64,000 nucleotides of DNA from Vitellaria paradoxa (Eukaryota; Streptophyta; Magnoliopsida; Ericales; Sapotaceae). The position numbers and the translations under genes were made by a program. Under the pieces are notes generated by a model. That model was not told where the DNA came from. It worked only from the letters and a program-made list of their open reading frames with translations, and made no database searches. Numbering within the stretch: the first letter of the stretch is position 1; each line of letters begins with the position of its first letter. Positions 1-11,444 of the stretch are shown here, one piece after another. The DNA is taken from contig CM034236.1 of assembly GCA_019916065.1 (NCBI GenBank), forward strand, positions 20,291,508 through 20,355,507, written 5' to 3'.

Positions 1-658
1 TGTAATCACTGGTAAGGATTTTTGATTAAAAACTTTGCATTAATATTTTTTCTAAAATGAAAGAATTAGATTTGGACCCAAGTGATATTAAGGAAAATCT
101 TTTAGTTTTATAATCCTAAACGAGAGTATAAAACTGATTATTGGGGAAATAATGGGTTTTCAATGAAAATGTCTTTCCAATCTATTTGTTCCTTTACATG
201 AAATTTAGATTGCAGTAAAGTGCACATCATGTTGTGAAGTAATCAACCCAACCATAATTGAAAGTTGAATTAGGACTCTTATTTAATTGATTAGTTATCA
301 TTTGAATCATCTCTGTAGTTAATTAACCATTGTTTTAAATTCTAAACTTTTTCTTTTGCTTAGTTTATTTTTTTATTTGAGTAATCTGCTACCAGTCGTA
401 ACTTTTATTAAATTCAAAACACCTTTCGAACTTATTTCCTCCTAATTATTTGGCAGTGAATTATTTTTTTCAAAACCTATAAACTTAATATTCTTCAAAT
501 TTCTAAACCTTATTGAACTTAGGATAAGTAAATTTCTAAAACTTAGAAACTAATACGTAGGTTCCCTGTAGATTCGACCTCGATCTCACTGAGTTAAAAC
601 TACACTACACACCTTTGCACTTGAGGGTTAGTTTAGACGCAATATTTAGAGGCCGTCA
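1..658 (+). mobile_element. 5' LTR (3' part) of a gag-only Ty3/gypsy-like retroelement
   Basis: This sequence matches 9452-10109 almost throughout: both read TGTAAT..ACTGGTAA, then share the GGACCCAAGTGATATTAA stretch, a T-rich middle and the same closing segment (gagttaaaactac then ttgca..gagggttagttta). A primer binding site follows 7 bases after the end at 658, so this is a 5' LTR whose start lies before the window. It ends with CA. Copies 1-658 and 9452-10109 look roughly 85-90% alike by eye, so the insertion is old. Confidence 0.85.
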
Positions 659-665
659 AGCATTT

Positions 666-683
666 TGGCACTGTTGCCGGGGA
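666..683 (+). other. Primer binding site, tRNA-Asp type
   Basis: TGGCACTGTTGCCGGGGA matches the complement of the plant tRNA-Asp 3' end (TGGCGCCGTTGCCGGGGA) except for two changes. Both changes are in the GCGCC core and are of the CpG-decay kind. This primer is typical of Athila/Tat-like Ty3/gypsy elements. The site lies 7 bases after the LTR end. Confidence 0.8.
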
Positions 684-752
684 ACTCAGTTTTGATTCAC
701 TAGCGTAACTCTAGGTTATTCTCTTGTTGTTTTCAAAAAAAAAAAAAAATTA

Positions 753-1545
753 TTGAACATGGATTATTTTTCTTATAATTCTAGTTCACCAGATACCACT
801 CACCTACTTATTGGTTATTTAGGCAACATTTATGGAATTGATTTTTGCCTGAAAACCTTTTTTATGCTACCTATATTTTATAGACTTCAACATGAGGACC
901 CCAAAGTTTATTTAGAAAATTTTAAGTCAATTTGTTTCTATTGCACGAATGGTTACATGGATGACACTTTTAAGTATGATTTTTCCCGTTATCATTATAT
1001 AGAGTGGCTAATAATTTGTGTTGAGCTGCTACTTGCTCTATTAATGTTTGGAAAGAGTTATAAAATGATTTTATTGCAACTTTTATCCCCAATTTTCAAA
1101 ACTTCACCCTCCAGTTTCAACTTGAAAATTTTTTTCAAAACTATGGTGAAGGAATTTATCGATGTTGGGAGAGGTTTAAAATTTTATTAAACACTTACCT
1201 AAATTTTAATATTGAGTTACGGCTAATCATTCAATTTTTCTATAATGGTTTATTTTTGGAGATCTGCCACACTCTTGAGGAGCTATCTAGTGGTAAGTTT
1301 CTTAACTTTACTCCGGAGTCGGCATGGGACTTTCTTGAGTTACTCTACGAACAAACTTAACATAGGGAAGAAATTAGATTAAAAGTCGACTCTAGTGCAC
1401 ATGAGACTTACACACATATGGATTCTACGTTAGATGATATATTGTTTGAGTCGACAGGATGTCCTTATGCCTGTCCACTTAATGAAGCTAAAATTGCTAA
1501 ATCTAGGGCCTTTTTATTTCTTGCATGAGAAAATCTTAATTCAAA
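753..1545 (+). pseudogene. Decayed retrotransposon gag (Ty3/gypsy, Athila/Tat-like)
   Basis: The reading frame opens at ATG 759 (or 753) just after the primer binding site and a run of A. Early residues include a segment like the gag opening (LPIFYRLQHEDPKVYLENF), comparable to the HEDPxxHLxxF motif of Athila-type gag. After about residue 105 the frame shifts. In another frame from about 1145 to 1360, motifs such as YRCWERFK, FYNGL and SAWDFLELLYEQ correspond to the WERFK, FYNGL and AxxLLE steps of the retrotransposon gag domain (retrotrans_gag). In-frame stops follow at 1358 and 1525. The product would be the capsid protein of virus-like particles. No protease, reverse transcriptase or integrase follows before the next LTR, so the element was probably non-autonomous. 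Confidence 0.75.
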
Positions 1546-2403
1546 AACCTTAGACTTTGAGCGGAGCGACTATACAAACAATAGTTAGGATAATGAAGGG
1601 AATGAGCCCTTTAATTGGTCCACACCAAACTCTAACATGCATTAGACTTCATCTGTTAATAGTCTAGATGACATGCCAACCAACACCACCACAGAGCTTG
1701 AAGCTTATCCCACTTTGACAACTAAGATAACCTTGGAAAATCCTACTACTCATTCTGAGAGTGTTGATACCATAGGTTCAGGGGAGCACACTATTGAGCC
1801 AGCCAGTTTAGTTTCGTTATGTTCTACCACACCACTCACTGAGACCACTTTTGATATTTCTTTTTCTACTCGGGACTTGTCGAGACCCCTACATTTGAGC
1901 GGAAGTATGACTCTAATTATGGATGGATTCCTACTTCACTCCCATAGGACTCTCACGAGAGTGAATTTTCTTTATCATCCTTTGAGAGTTCGATAGACAG
2001 GCCTGAGAGCGGGAATAGTGCACACCTTTTCTCTTGTGCCCTAACTTCAGTTGAGAATCTTATAGAGGGAAATGAGCATGTTTTGACCAAAACTGACCAC
2101 ACATGTAGGGAAGTGGTGGAGACTAAAGAAATAGTTTGCATTGACTTTTTAGGTGTCGAGGGAATATTAGAGAACATACAACCACATTCCATATTCTCAT
2201 ATGCATATGACTTTGGGCCATATTTAGGATTCAATGATCCCCGCAAAGCCATGCATTCTCTAGTGTTCTCTACACTAGGAGCACACTCAGTCTCGATACC
2301 TCTTAGACCCAAGGAGAATATTTCATTTCTAATGTTGTTTGGTGAGGCTTGGGAGAGATTAGGAGTTGGATGGTATATTTTTACAATAACCTTTTTATAT
2401 TAG
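1546..2403 (+). pseudogene. Variable post-gag coding remnant
   Basis: Open stretches at 1673-1996 and 2083-2403 lie in two frames. The first is rich in Thr/Ser and acidic residues with no known domain. The second contains CIDFLGVEGILENIQPH. The DFLGVE motif also occurs in the minus-strand relative at 61880-62040, where it is repeated three times. I cannot assign a function. It may be the C-terminal linker of the gag polyprotein, or an extra ORF specific to this family. Confidence 0.4.
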
Positions 2404-4910
2404 TAGATTAAATTTTATTTATTTATTTTTGTTGTCTTTCTGCCTAGATTAAATTTTAATTTTCTTTCATTCTACTTTATTTGTTTATTTTAACATTTTC
2501 TCTCATAGAAGTTTTATTTTTCTTTTAGTACAATTTAATTCAAAGGAATTCGCAAATAAAGTGCTCAAGTAATATCTCAACTACCTCTTTTATTTAGTTT
2601 TGTAATTCAATTTTTGTACTTCATAGATATACTATCTATTGTTGAGAAGTGCTAGAGACTAAGTTGGGGGGTGATATTGATATGCCTTAAGCTAAAAAAA
2701 AAGATTGGATAACCTTTTCTTTCTTTAGTTTCTTATTTCTTGTTAATTTAGTTTGTCTTTTCTTTTCTTTTATTTTATTTTCTCTTTATACTAATTCTCT
2801 TTCTTGTTTTATTTTTCTTTTATTTTTGTTTTCTTCTAACCTTTTTCTCTTATATAGGTTCTCATTTTCTTCAAATAAGGAAGCTCTTGAGGTAACATCC
2901 ACCCCTTTTACCTTCTGTTTCTATATTTTGAGCTCAGAACTTCGATATATGTTATTGGTTGTTGTTGAAAGTGTTGTAGAAACTAGGTTGGGGGTGTTCT
3001 TTATTGCTTGTGGGGTTTTTCTTTTTTGGCTACATGTTTGGCTTATGTGTTGTATTGCTTTATTATTATGCTCATTATCATTATGCTCACTTTGCACACT
3101 ATGGACCCATATATGCTTTATGTTCTCATATTGAGGATAATGTGAATTTTAAGTTGGGGGTAAGGTTTGCATGATTTTGTGCCAAAATTTCAAAATTTTA
3201 AAATTTTTAAGCATTTTTAAGATTGAATACATGAATTTAGCACATTAATACCTACATGTCAGTTCTTTTTGGTTTGGTTGATTGTGGAATTAAGTAACAA
3301 AGTAATAAGTAAGTCTTGTTCAAGCTTTAATAGGAAACTTAGTTCAAGTTGAGTGTGTCATGACCTTGTGCATTTTCTTTTTTACTATCATAGAGAAGAG
3401 TTATGTGCTTAGGAGTGGATTTTGTTTTACATTAGTTAATTGAACACTCTTGGACTAGGTGGAGACTTATACCCTTTAGTGGTGAGCTTTTGAGCCTATT
3501 ATTATTTTCTTGAGGGGTTGCACATAATCACAGCTCATTGGTTCTTTATTTTGGTTTTCAAAGCACCAACTGCATCACACACACTTGCATGAGTTTCACT
3601 TGGCACATTATGAGTTGTTGCAAGCTTTGAACATGATGCTAGGCCCTCTTTGCTATTTTTGGGCCTCTTTATCCTTCCTTGATATGAAATTGCCCTAGGA
3701 ACCAACTTGAAGCCTTTTTAATAAAGTGTGTGGCAAATATATATATATTTTTCTTTGGTTCCCACCTCATATATGGTCCCTTAACCTTATTCACACACTT
3801 TTAGTCTTACCCTCACATGTCTTGGGTTGTGAAAGTACCTTAATGTCAATAATGTGAATGGGAGTTGGGAATGAAAATTTTTGAGAGCATATTCAAAGGA
3901 AATATTGGGTGGAGAATCTAGCTAATGTATTTTCATTATTTCAAAAAAAAGAAAAAAAAGAAAAAAAAGAAAAAAAAAAGAGAAAAAAAAGAAAAAAAGA
4001 GAAAAAAATAGAGGAAAAAAAAGTTTATCATTTCTTTTTGCTTGTGTAATTTTGGGACTTGTGCATTGTATTATAATTATTGAGAATGTCCCATGAGTAG
4101 TTTGTAAGTTTGTGAATAAGCTTCTTGTTGTGATCTTTGTTAGGGCTTGGAAAGGAAATGGGTATTTTAGAATTTGTGTGCACTCGAGCATCTTTATCCC
4201 AAGACATGTGCTTTGATTTCCATATCCTCCATTGTTAACCATTACCCTTGACCAAGTTACAACCAAAACAAAGACCTAGTAGATTCTAAGCAAGTAACTC
4301 TTATATTGTGCACGTAGTGGTCTTGTGTAGGTTGTGTGGTGTGATCTCTTACATATGCATTGGAACATGGTTATGAGCTGTCCACTTTGAACTTCAATTC
4401 AATTCACTCACTTATTTGTAGGGTTATGTGCAACTAGGATAGCATTATATGATAATAGGTATGTGTGAACCCATGATGAGTGAATTCCTTTCTATGAGTG
4501 GTATCCTATGAGCATTTGAAGTCAAAACCTAGTTTTATTTATACTCTTGCAACTCTGTTGAATGAATGAAACAATTTTGCACACATGCTCTTTCTACTTT
4601 GATAGTCCATGCATTTATGCTTAGCACTTTGGAATTACACATGATATTTGGGTTCTGTGACTTGTTGGGCTTGAGCTTGATTCATTTTTGATCTTGATCA
4701 CTTTTTAACACTTTGAGACCATGCCATAGAATTTTGTGGGTAGATACACTGCAAACCCTCACGAGACCTTACTCGTCCACTAGGGGGAACCTAGGGGTTT
4801 AAAGGGCTTGTTGCGCGTAATTAAGTGTAGTCGTCTTTCCAATGAAAAGAGAAATAGGATAGTAGTTTCATTTCATTTTAATAAAGGGCATTGCTAGGGA
4901 CTAGCAACAC
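2404..4910 (+). mobile_element. Long non-coding internal region of the gag-only retroelement
   Basis: About 2.5 kb without a credible ORF. It is T-rich at first and contains three internal polypurine-like motifs (about 2663-2671, 2988-2993 and 3153-3159) resembling the real polypurine tract before the LTR at 4924. An A/G-only block lies at 3943-4020. The stretch from about 3300 to 4923 is homologous, with clear divergence, to 7440-8670, and in reverse to about 59410-61200. A long conserved non-coding internal domain is what LARD-type (large retrotransposon derivative) elements have. Confidence 0.65.
3943..4020 (+). repeat. A/G low-complexity tract
   Basis: A run of A blocks separated by single G. 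The equivalent place in the minus-strand relative is the long T tract at 60297-60445, and in the second internal region it is the A/C run near 7888-7925. Confidence 0.8.
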
Positions 4911-4923
4911 TCAAGTCGGGGGG

Positions 4924-6564
4924 TGTGATTACACATGAAAAGTGTAATTACTAACTCCACATTTTGATACACATTGATGCATTTAAGTAGTTAATCTTGA
5001 AGTTTTATCATTATTTTATTACTTATAGCTTTTATTTTCTTAATTTCAGGGAAAACAGCAAAATAATTGAGATTAGCAGCGATGAAAGTGGTTATCGCAG
5101 AGATAAAAATGGTCCAAAGTTCAAGATGGTTGAAGTGGTGTGCAGCTGAAGTTCTAGCTTGACACCTTGTCAGTATTTTGACCATATCTTTTCCCTCACA
5201 ATTCAGATTGACCTGATACTTTTTGGGTTGGAAAGAAGACTCAAAGAGCTACAATTTTCGTGTTTTAGCCGAAGCCTAAATCCATCATCTTCGAGGTCCA
5301 AATTGCATTGGAAGTCAAGGACAGAAAGCTGTCAGAAGAAAAAAACACAAAAAGTGAAACTTATACACTGCCGTCTGGACACCCCATTTGGGTGTCTGGA
5401 CACCTGGACACATGGAAGCTATTGCCGTTCGGACACCTGGGACACGTGAGATTAATTTTTATTCCATTTTCTTTAGGGTTTGGGGATTGTATATAAATAC
5501 CTCATTAGCAGCCGTCTAGGGGAGTCTTTGATACACTTGTTTTCAGTTTCTTCAGAACTTGAGAATGTAGTTTAGGGTAGTTTTAGGATTGATTTCTTTT
5601 GTTTTTGTTCGTTGATTTCATTTTGACATTGCTTCGAAATACGGTACATAAGTTTTATTTAATGAGTCTCGTTTTATTTTCATTCTCGCTTTTATGTACT
5701 GCTTTCTTACTTTATCTATGTTAGGCTAGGTTTTAATCTTGATCTAACCTATCAATGATGGGTGAAACCTTATTTGATGATTGGATGTGATTGAATCCTT
5801 ATATACAATGTAAAACTTGTATGTTAGGGTTCTTGTTTGTCTAGATCTATTTTCTAATGTTTTCAAAACCTTCGAAAACATATGTAGTTGATCATATTTC
5901 CTTGAGATCACCGATAACTACATATGATTAGAATTTTCTTAATACTTTGAAAATATAGAAAACGAATCTAGATTTATTTTATGGTTTTCTTTTCCTTTTG
6001 ATTTTCAAAATATTCGAAAACTTGTAACCTCGATCATATTTCCTTGAAATCCCTGATGACGTTACTTGATTATAACTTTCTTCATATTTGGAAATCAAAG
6101 AAAAGAATTCTAGACCAAAGAATGTTTTCAAGATGAAATCTTTCTGATTTTATTTATCCTAAAAACACGTGATTTTAAAACCGTACTTTGGAATTAATAT
6201 TTTCACGATGAAATTTATCCAGTTTACTTTTCCTAAACGTGAGCTGTAAACTGAGATAATAGTCACATCTAATATGAGAATAAAGTGTTTACCCAGATTT
6301 GTAGGTTAGATCAAGTCTTTTTTCATTTTGAATATTTGCAATTTTATTTTATTTGTTAATCAGTTAAAAACCAATCAATCCAAACCCAAAACTTATTTTC
6401 TTTTCATGTACTTAAAGCTAAACAGTCGGTAAAAGAACTTAGAAAACCCTAGTATTCAATCTCATAGTTCCCTATGGATTTGACCTCGGACTCATCGAGT
6501 TAAAACTACACTGCACACCCTTGCACTTGAGGGTTAGTTTACACGCACATTCTACAAGCGGTCA
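4924..6564 (+). mobile_element. Middle LTR of the tandem retroelement (different subfamily)
   Basis: It starts TGTGATTACAC directly after a polypurine tract (4912-4923) and ends with ..CGGTCA at 6564, so it has TG..CA ends and the same terminal sequences as the LTRs ending at 658 and 10109. The last 150 bases (gagttaaaactacac, cttgcacttgagggttagttta) match well, but the middle is much more diverged than LTR1 is from LTR3. No tRNA-Asp primer binding site follows it. It is therefore either the 3' LTR of the element beginning at LTR1, or a survivor of a recombination between two subfamilies. Confidence 0.75.
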
Positions 6565-7290
6565 ACTTCCTTTTCAAAATGCTTTCTGTGGGCCACAGTT
6601 CTTTGGTTGAAAAGTTACCACCTGTACACTCAATGACCTCCTTTTGAAAACTTAATCTCCTTTTTTTCTATTATTAGATTGGGACTCTGAATTTGTGTGG
6701 ACATAGGAAATTGTGGTTTTATGGTCAATTCATCAAATATTCTCCTTTCTTTTGTAGTTTGTCATGGCACCAAGGGCCAAACATGCTGCGAATAGGCAAC
6801 TAGGGTCAACATCTTTTGATTGAAGTCAATTTTGGAGGAATAAAGCTAAAACCAAATACGGTGATGTTTGGGTATATAAACTAGTAATAATAGAGAGATA
6901 TTGGTAGATTGATCAATTTAACACTGAGAAATTCATTGCTTCAGCATAATTTTGAGAGACGACAGTGGATTCATATTGCTAAGTTTCTTACCCATTGTAT
7001 AGTGGATTTAGTTAGGGAGATTTTTGCTAATGTCAAAGAGAATTCTATAGTTTGGAGAAGGGGTCGGGAACGAATTGTTAGTTGGGTTCGAGGGGTTGAG
7101 ATAGTTCTCACACCAAATGACTTTGCACAAGTTTTTCAGCTACCTAGTGTCCCAAACCCTGAATTCACTTATCCTTCTGATGGTACCCCACCGTTGCCTG
7201 TAATAGCTTCTAAAATCCTATTAGAGGGTCACATGGAATTGTTTCCCTTTTTATTTCCCTTGATATATTAGTGACTAGTGAATGTTTTAG
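6565..7290 (+). pseudogene. Fragment resembling the plant retroelement 'putative plant transposon protein' domain
   Basis: An open frame at 6909-7271 (120 residues) reads through VDLVREIFANV, then SWVRGVEIVLTPNDFAQVFQLPSVP. The order 'REFYAN, VRG.xVxFS.xxINxxxxLP' is a pattern I associate with a domain found beside Athila/Tat and other plant retroelement ORFs. The frame runs into stops on both sides. Upstream, an ATG at 6763 opens MAPRAKHAANRQLGSTSFD, a plausible N-terminus of the same ORF, with a stop soon after. There is no viral or host function I can support. The assignment rests on pattern memory and needs a profile search. Confidence 0.45.
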
Positions 7291-8670
7291 CATTTAGTCC
7301 AATGGTGGTATTATTTATAGAAATAACAAATGGTTTGGTTTCAATCTTGAATGGGGAACTTAAAATAGAGCATAAAATTTTCAAAGTGTTGCAGACTTGT
7401 CACTTGAGACCATTGAATTGAAAGTGTGTCAAGGATTAGAATTCATGAGATTTAGTCATTCACATATGTCAAGACATAAGTGGAGACTTAAAACCCTTTA
7501 CTTTGTGTGCTTTTGAGCCTAACCTTTTGTTTTTAAGGGTTTTATAATTACTGATCTTTATAATTTCTTTTGTCTCACTTTTCTTGGATGGCTTCACCAC
7601 TTTAATTTGCATTGGTATTAAATGCACAAGGCATTATTTTTGATTCATATGTGTAGATCAATACCTCTGACAAAGTGTTAATAACCTTAAAAGTGATGTT
7701 AGGCCCTCTTTCTTATATTTGAAAGCCTGTAACTTTTCCTTGATTACATAGCCGTTGGAGCCATTTTGAAGCCTTTAAAGAAATAAAAAAAGTAATTGAA
7801 GTTTTTTTTATTTAGCCGACCCTTGTATGTCACGGGATACTGGTGCAACTTTGTATCAAAGTTATTAAGGGAAGAACGTGGAATTGTAAAAAAAAAAAAA
7901 ACTCCCCCCCCCCAAAAAAATAATAAACAAAAAAATAGGGACATAACATTTCATAAGTTCATTATTATTGGTCCCATATATATATAAAAATGGCCAAGTT
8001 ACAATCCAGTAAAGGCCTAATGAACTTTAGGTGAAAGACACTTATAAGAGCATTGATTTATTTCATGTGGTTGATAGTAGTTATCTTGTTTGTGTATCGA
8101 TACATTCCATTCATGAAGCTATGAAACACTTGACACTTTAATTCTTTCAGTAGCCTCTTGATTGGGTTCATTGCATTCATTTGATATTGTAATCTTTCAT
8201 GAACCATGAGATTAACCCTTCTTGAGTGATTTCATTTCTGAGTAACCAATTTGGTGAGATTTGAAGTCAAGACCGCAGTATTTTCAGTATATTTGATGGC
8301 TATTTTGAATGAACGATATGAATTGGCACACTTGGAGTAAGATGGTTGAAAAGTTAGGTGAGTCTAATACACATTACAAGAATTTATGCTAAAATTTAAA
8401 ATTTTGTTACTTATTTCTTATTGAACTTAAATTAGGAGTTATTGAAATGATTATTACCATCCATTGGATTAGTCTAGGAATTTTGTGGATAGATTCATTG
8501 CAAACCCTCACAAGACTTCACTCGTCCACTAGGGAGACCTAGGGGTTTAAAAGGCTTGCTATACGTAGCTAAGTGTAGCCTTGTTTCCAACGAAAAGAGA
8601 AGTAGGGTAATAATTTTATTTCATTTCAATAAAGCCATTGCTAGGGACTAGCAATGTTCAAGTTGGGGGG
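7291..8670 (+). mobile_element. 3' internal non-coding region of the second retroelement copy
   Basis: Homologous to about 3440-4923: both have gagactta..ccctttagt, the gtgcttttgagcct segment, the 'tgttaggccctctttct' segment, and near the end ctcgtccactaggg, cctaggggtttaaa and ctagggactagcaa. An A13/C10/A7 homopolymer block lies at 7888-7925. It ends in the polypurine tract AGTTGGGGGG at 8661-8670, directly before the LTR. Confidence 0.7.
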
Positions 8671-10109
8671 TGTGATTACACTTAAAAAGTATAATTACAA
8701 ATTCCATTTTTTGACCTTAATTCATGCATTAAGTTTATTTTCTAAATTACATAAAAGATGATGCAATAATCGAGATTAGTAGTGATGAAAAGTGACTCAA
8801 AGGATGAAAAAGAGCCAGTGGTCCGGACACCCACATGAGCAGTCTAGACTAGGTCAAGAACCAGGCAAGAGAAACAAAGTAGAAAGCAAAGATGAGGAGA
8901 CTATGATCCAGACACCCCCACGGTTGGTCCAAACCACTGCAGGTTATTTGGCATGACTTTATTCAGTTTTAGGGTTTTTACGTATCATTATGTATACGAA
9001 TATTGTACAGCCGTATGGACACTTTTACATTACATTCTTTCCAGAGTTTTTAAAGAGTTTTTGAGTGTTTTTATTTTGGAGAATGCTTGCAAGATTCTTT
9101 AGATTGTTCGTAGGAGCGATATCAATTTTTGTTGCTCATCGTTTTGCATCCGATTCGGTTTCACAGTATGGTACTCTTATTCACTGATTTAATAATAGTA
9201 TTTTTCTTTTTTATCTGTTTTTCTTGATCTGTTTATCTTTATGCTTGCTATGAATCGTAAATCAATGTTAGCTTAACTTTATTCTTTTTGATTCAACGAA
9301 TCAAGAAATGGTGGGTTATTGTAAGTGACATGATGTGCGTAGATCTTTGCATGTTATGTAATAACATATGCATAGAGATCTACACTTTTCAAGTCTAATT
9401 TTATTTGTTTCAAAAATATTTGAAAATGAAAATCCTTGACTATATTCTCTGTAATAACTGGTAAAGATTTTCAATTAAAAATGTTGCATTAATTTTTTTC
9501 TTTTGAAATAAAAGAATTAAATTTGGACCCAAGTGATATTAAAGAAAATTTTCTAGTTTTATAATCCTAAACGAGAGTATAAAACTGAGTATTAGGGAAA
9601 TGATAGGTTTTCAACGAAAATATCTTTCCAATCTATTTGTTCTTTTACATGAAATTTAGATTGTAGTAAAGTGCACAACACGTTGTGAAGTAATCAACCC
9701 ACTTAGAATTGAAAGTTGAATCAAGACTCTTATTTAATTGATTAATTGTCATTTAAATCATCTCCGTAGTTAATTAATCATTGTTTTAAATTCTAAACTT
9801 ATTCTCTTACTTGGTTTGTTTTTTTATTTGAGTAATCTGCTGCTAGTTGTAACTTTTATTGAATTCAAAACACCTTTCGAACTTATTTCCTCCTGAATAA
9901 TTGGTAGTGAATTTTTTTTTTCAAAACCTAGAAACTTAATATTCTTCAAATTTCTGAACCTTATTGAACTTAGGATTAGTAAATTTCTAAAACCCAGAAA
10001 CTAATACGTAGGTTCCCTGTGGATTTGACCTTGGTCTCACCGAGTTAAAACTACACCGCACACCCTTGCACATAGAGGTTAGTTTAGGTGTAATATTTAG
10101 AGGTGGTTA
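8671..10109 (+). mobile_element. 3' LTR of the tandem retroelement
   Basis: It starts TGTGATTACAC right after the polypurine tract and is 1439 bases long. It ends ..GGTGGTTA at 10109, where LTR1 has ..GGCCGTCA, so the terminal CA has become TA. From 9452 on it matches window positions 1-658. The 3' flank at 10110 on is CACTA transposase sequence, so the retroelement lies within or against the CACTA element. Confidence 0.8.
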
Positions 10110-10112
10110 GTA

Positions 10113-11444
10113 CTCCAACCAGATAAGTTGGCATATGCTGGGAAGTCATTAAGCGTACTTCAACCAGATAAGTTGGCATATGCTGGGAAGTCATTAAGCG
10201 TCCACAATAAGCTTGCACGAAGGTTGAACATTTCATTGGACGTAGCATCAAAAGCCATCACACCTTTTGTCCACAATTCCTGCAACTTTTCTATCAACGA
10301 TTGCAAATAGACATCAATTTTGTCTCCTAGCCTTTTTGGCCCATCAATGAGAGTTGAAAGAATTAGAAACGATTGCTTCATGCACAACCACGGCGAAAGG
10401 TTATAAGAACAAGGACAACTAGCCATATAGTTTGCACTATATTCATCGCTCAAAAAGGATCTACCCCATCCGTAGCCAAACCAAGTCAGACATTCTGACT
10501 GTCTGAGGAGAAGTCTAGATGTTGTTGTTCAAAATTTTTCCAGGCTGAGGAGTTAGACAGATGCACTTTTTTTCTATTATCATGACTGTTCTCTACATGT
10601 CATCTCAATAATTTCATTGTCTTTGATGATATAAACAACTTCTTCAACCTTGGCTTCAGAGGAAAGTATCAGACTTCCTTTGCAGCGATTGGTTTCGCAC
10701 TCTTTCTTCGCCAACCATTGGTGTAGGCTACAATGCCTTGCTTCCATCTAGAACTATCGCATACAAGGCATTTGTCAATGGTTGCATGCTCATTTTGGAA
10801 CAACATACAACTATTCAGGCATGCATCTCATGTCTCATATGTGAAACCCAAATCTTCTGTCAACTTACAAGCTTGATAGTAGGACTTACAGACCCTTGCA
10901 CCATGTGGTAGGACCTTTTTAACAGCTCTAGTAACATGTCGAATGAGCTACTGGTCCATTGGTTCAGAACTTTTAGGTGCAATAACTCAACTATGAAAGA
11001 CAATTGATTATAATTCTAGTATTTGGGATATAACTTGGCGTTTGCATCATCTAAAACTCTAAAAAAACTCAATGCATCTTCATTGGCACCAGACCTTGGA
11101 TTACTTACACCTGCTTCATCCGCTGTAGTACTTGGTTTTGGGGCACGTATCTCAGTTACGATAGCCTACATTATTTCCATCATCTGATCACCAGGCACCA
11201 CATTGTCATGTAGATCTACTCTTTCCTCAATATGCCGCAACGAAATGTAAACCTCCTTATGTTTTGTCCAATTCTTAATAGTCTTTAAGAACCTGTGTCT
11301 CGGTTGATGGTCCTTTACCACATCCCAAGTGAAATGATATCGATTGATACATTTTCTACACAGGCAATTGATCAATTGCTGAGCAGTCAACAGGTAGGTG
11401 TACACAATAAAGTTGTCAATCCCTTGGACATATCGAGAGGACAA
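10113..11444 (-). pseudogene. CACTA (En/Spm) TNPD-like transposase fragment
   Basis: Read on the minus strand, the order is that of plant CACTA TNPD proteins. First, at 11444-11166, comes the transposase-associated domain (CLCRKCINR then VVKDH, and FLKTIKNWTKHKE). Next, at about 10830-10745, is the Cys motif of the tnp2 domain (CLNSC...CLVCDSSRWK). Then, at 10453-10160, is the tnp2 core (YNLSPWLCMKQSFLILSTLI, GPKRLGDKIDVYLQSLIEKL, ASLLWTLNDFPAYANLSG). The pieces are in different frames with stops between them, so the gene is dead. It is cut just after the LSG motif by the LTR ending at 10109, leaving the catalytic C-terminal half missing. When intact, the enzyme cuts and pastes CACTA elements in the nucleus. 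Confidence 0.85.
10116..10205 (-). repeat. 45-bp tandem duplication inside the transposase fragment
   Basis: CAACCAGATAAGTTGGCATA occurs at 10116 and again at 10161. The period is 45 bases (15 codons), so on the minus strand the duplication keeps the reading frame. The copies differ by very few bases, so it is recent relative to the decay of the gene. Confidence 0.85.

Noticed and set aside
3922..4266. Minus-strand frame with a Phe/Leu/Ser-rich tail
   Set aside because: Shadow of the A/G tract in the non-coding internal region; the matching region at 60055-60240 gives a similar spurious frame on the other strand.
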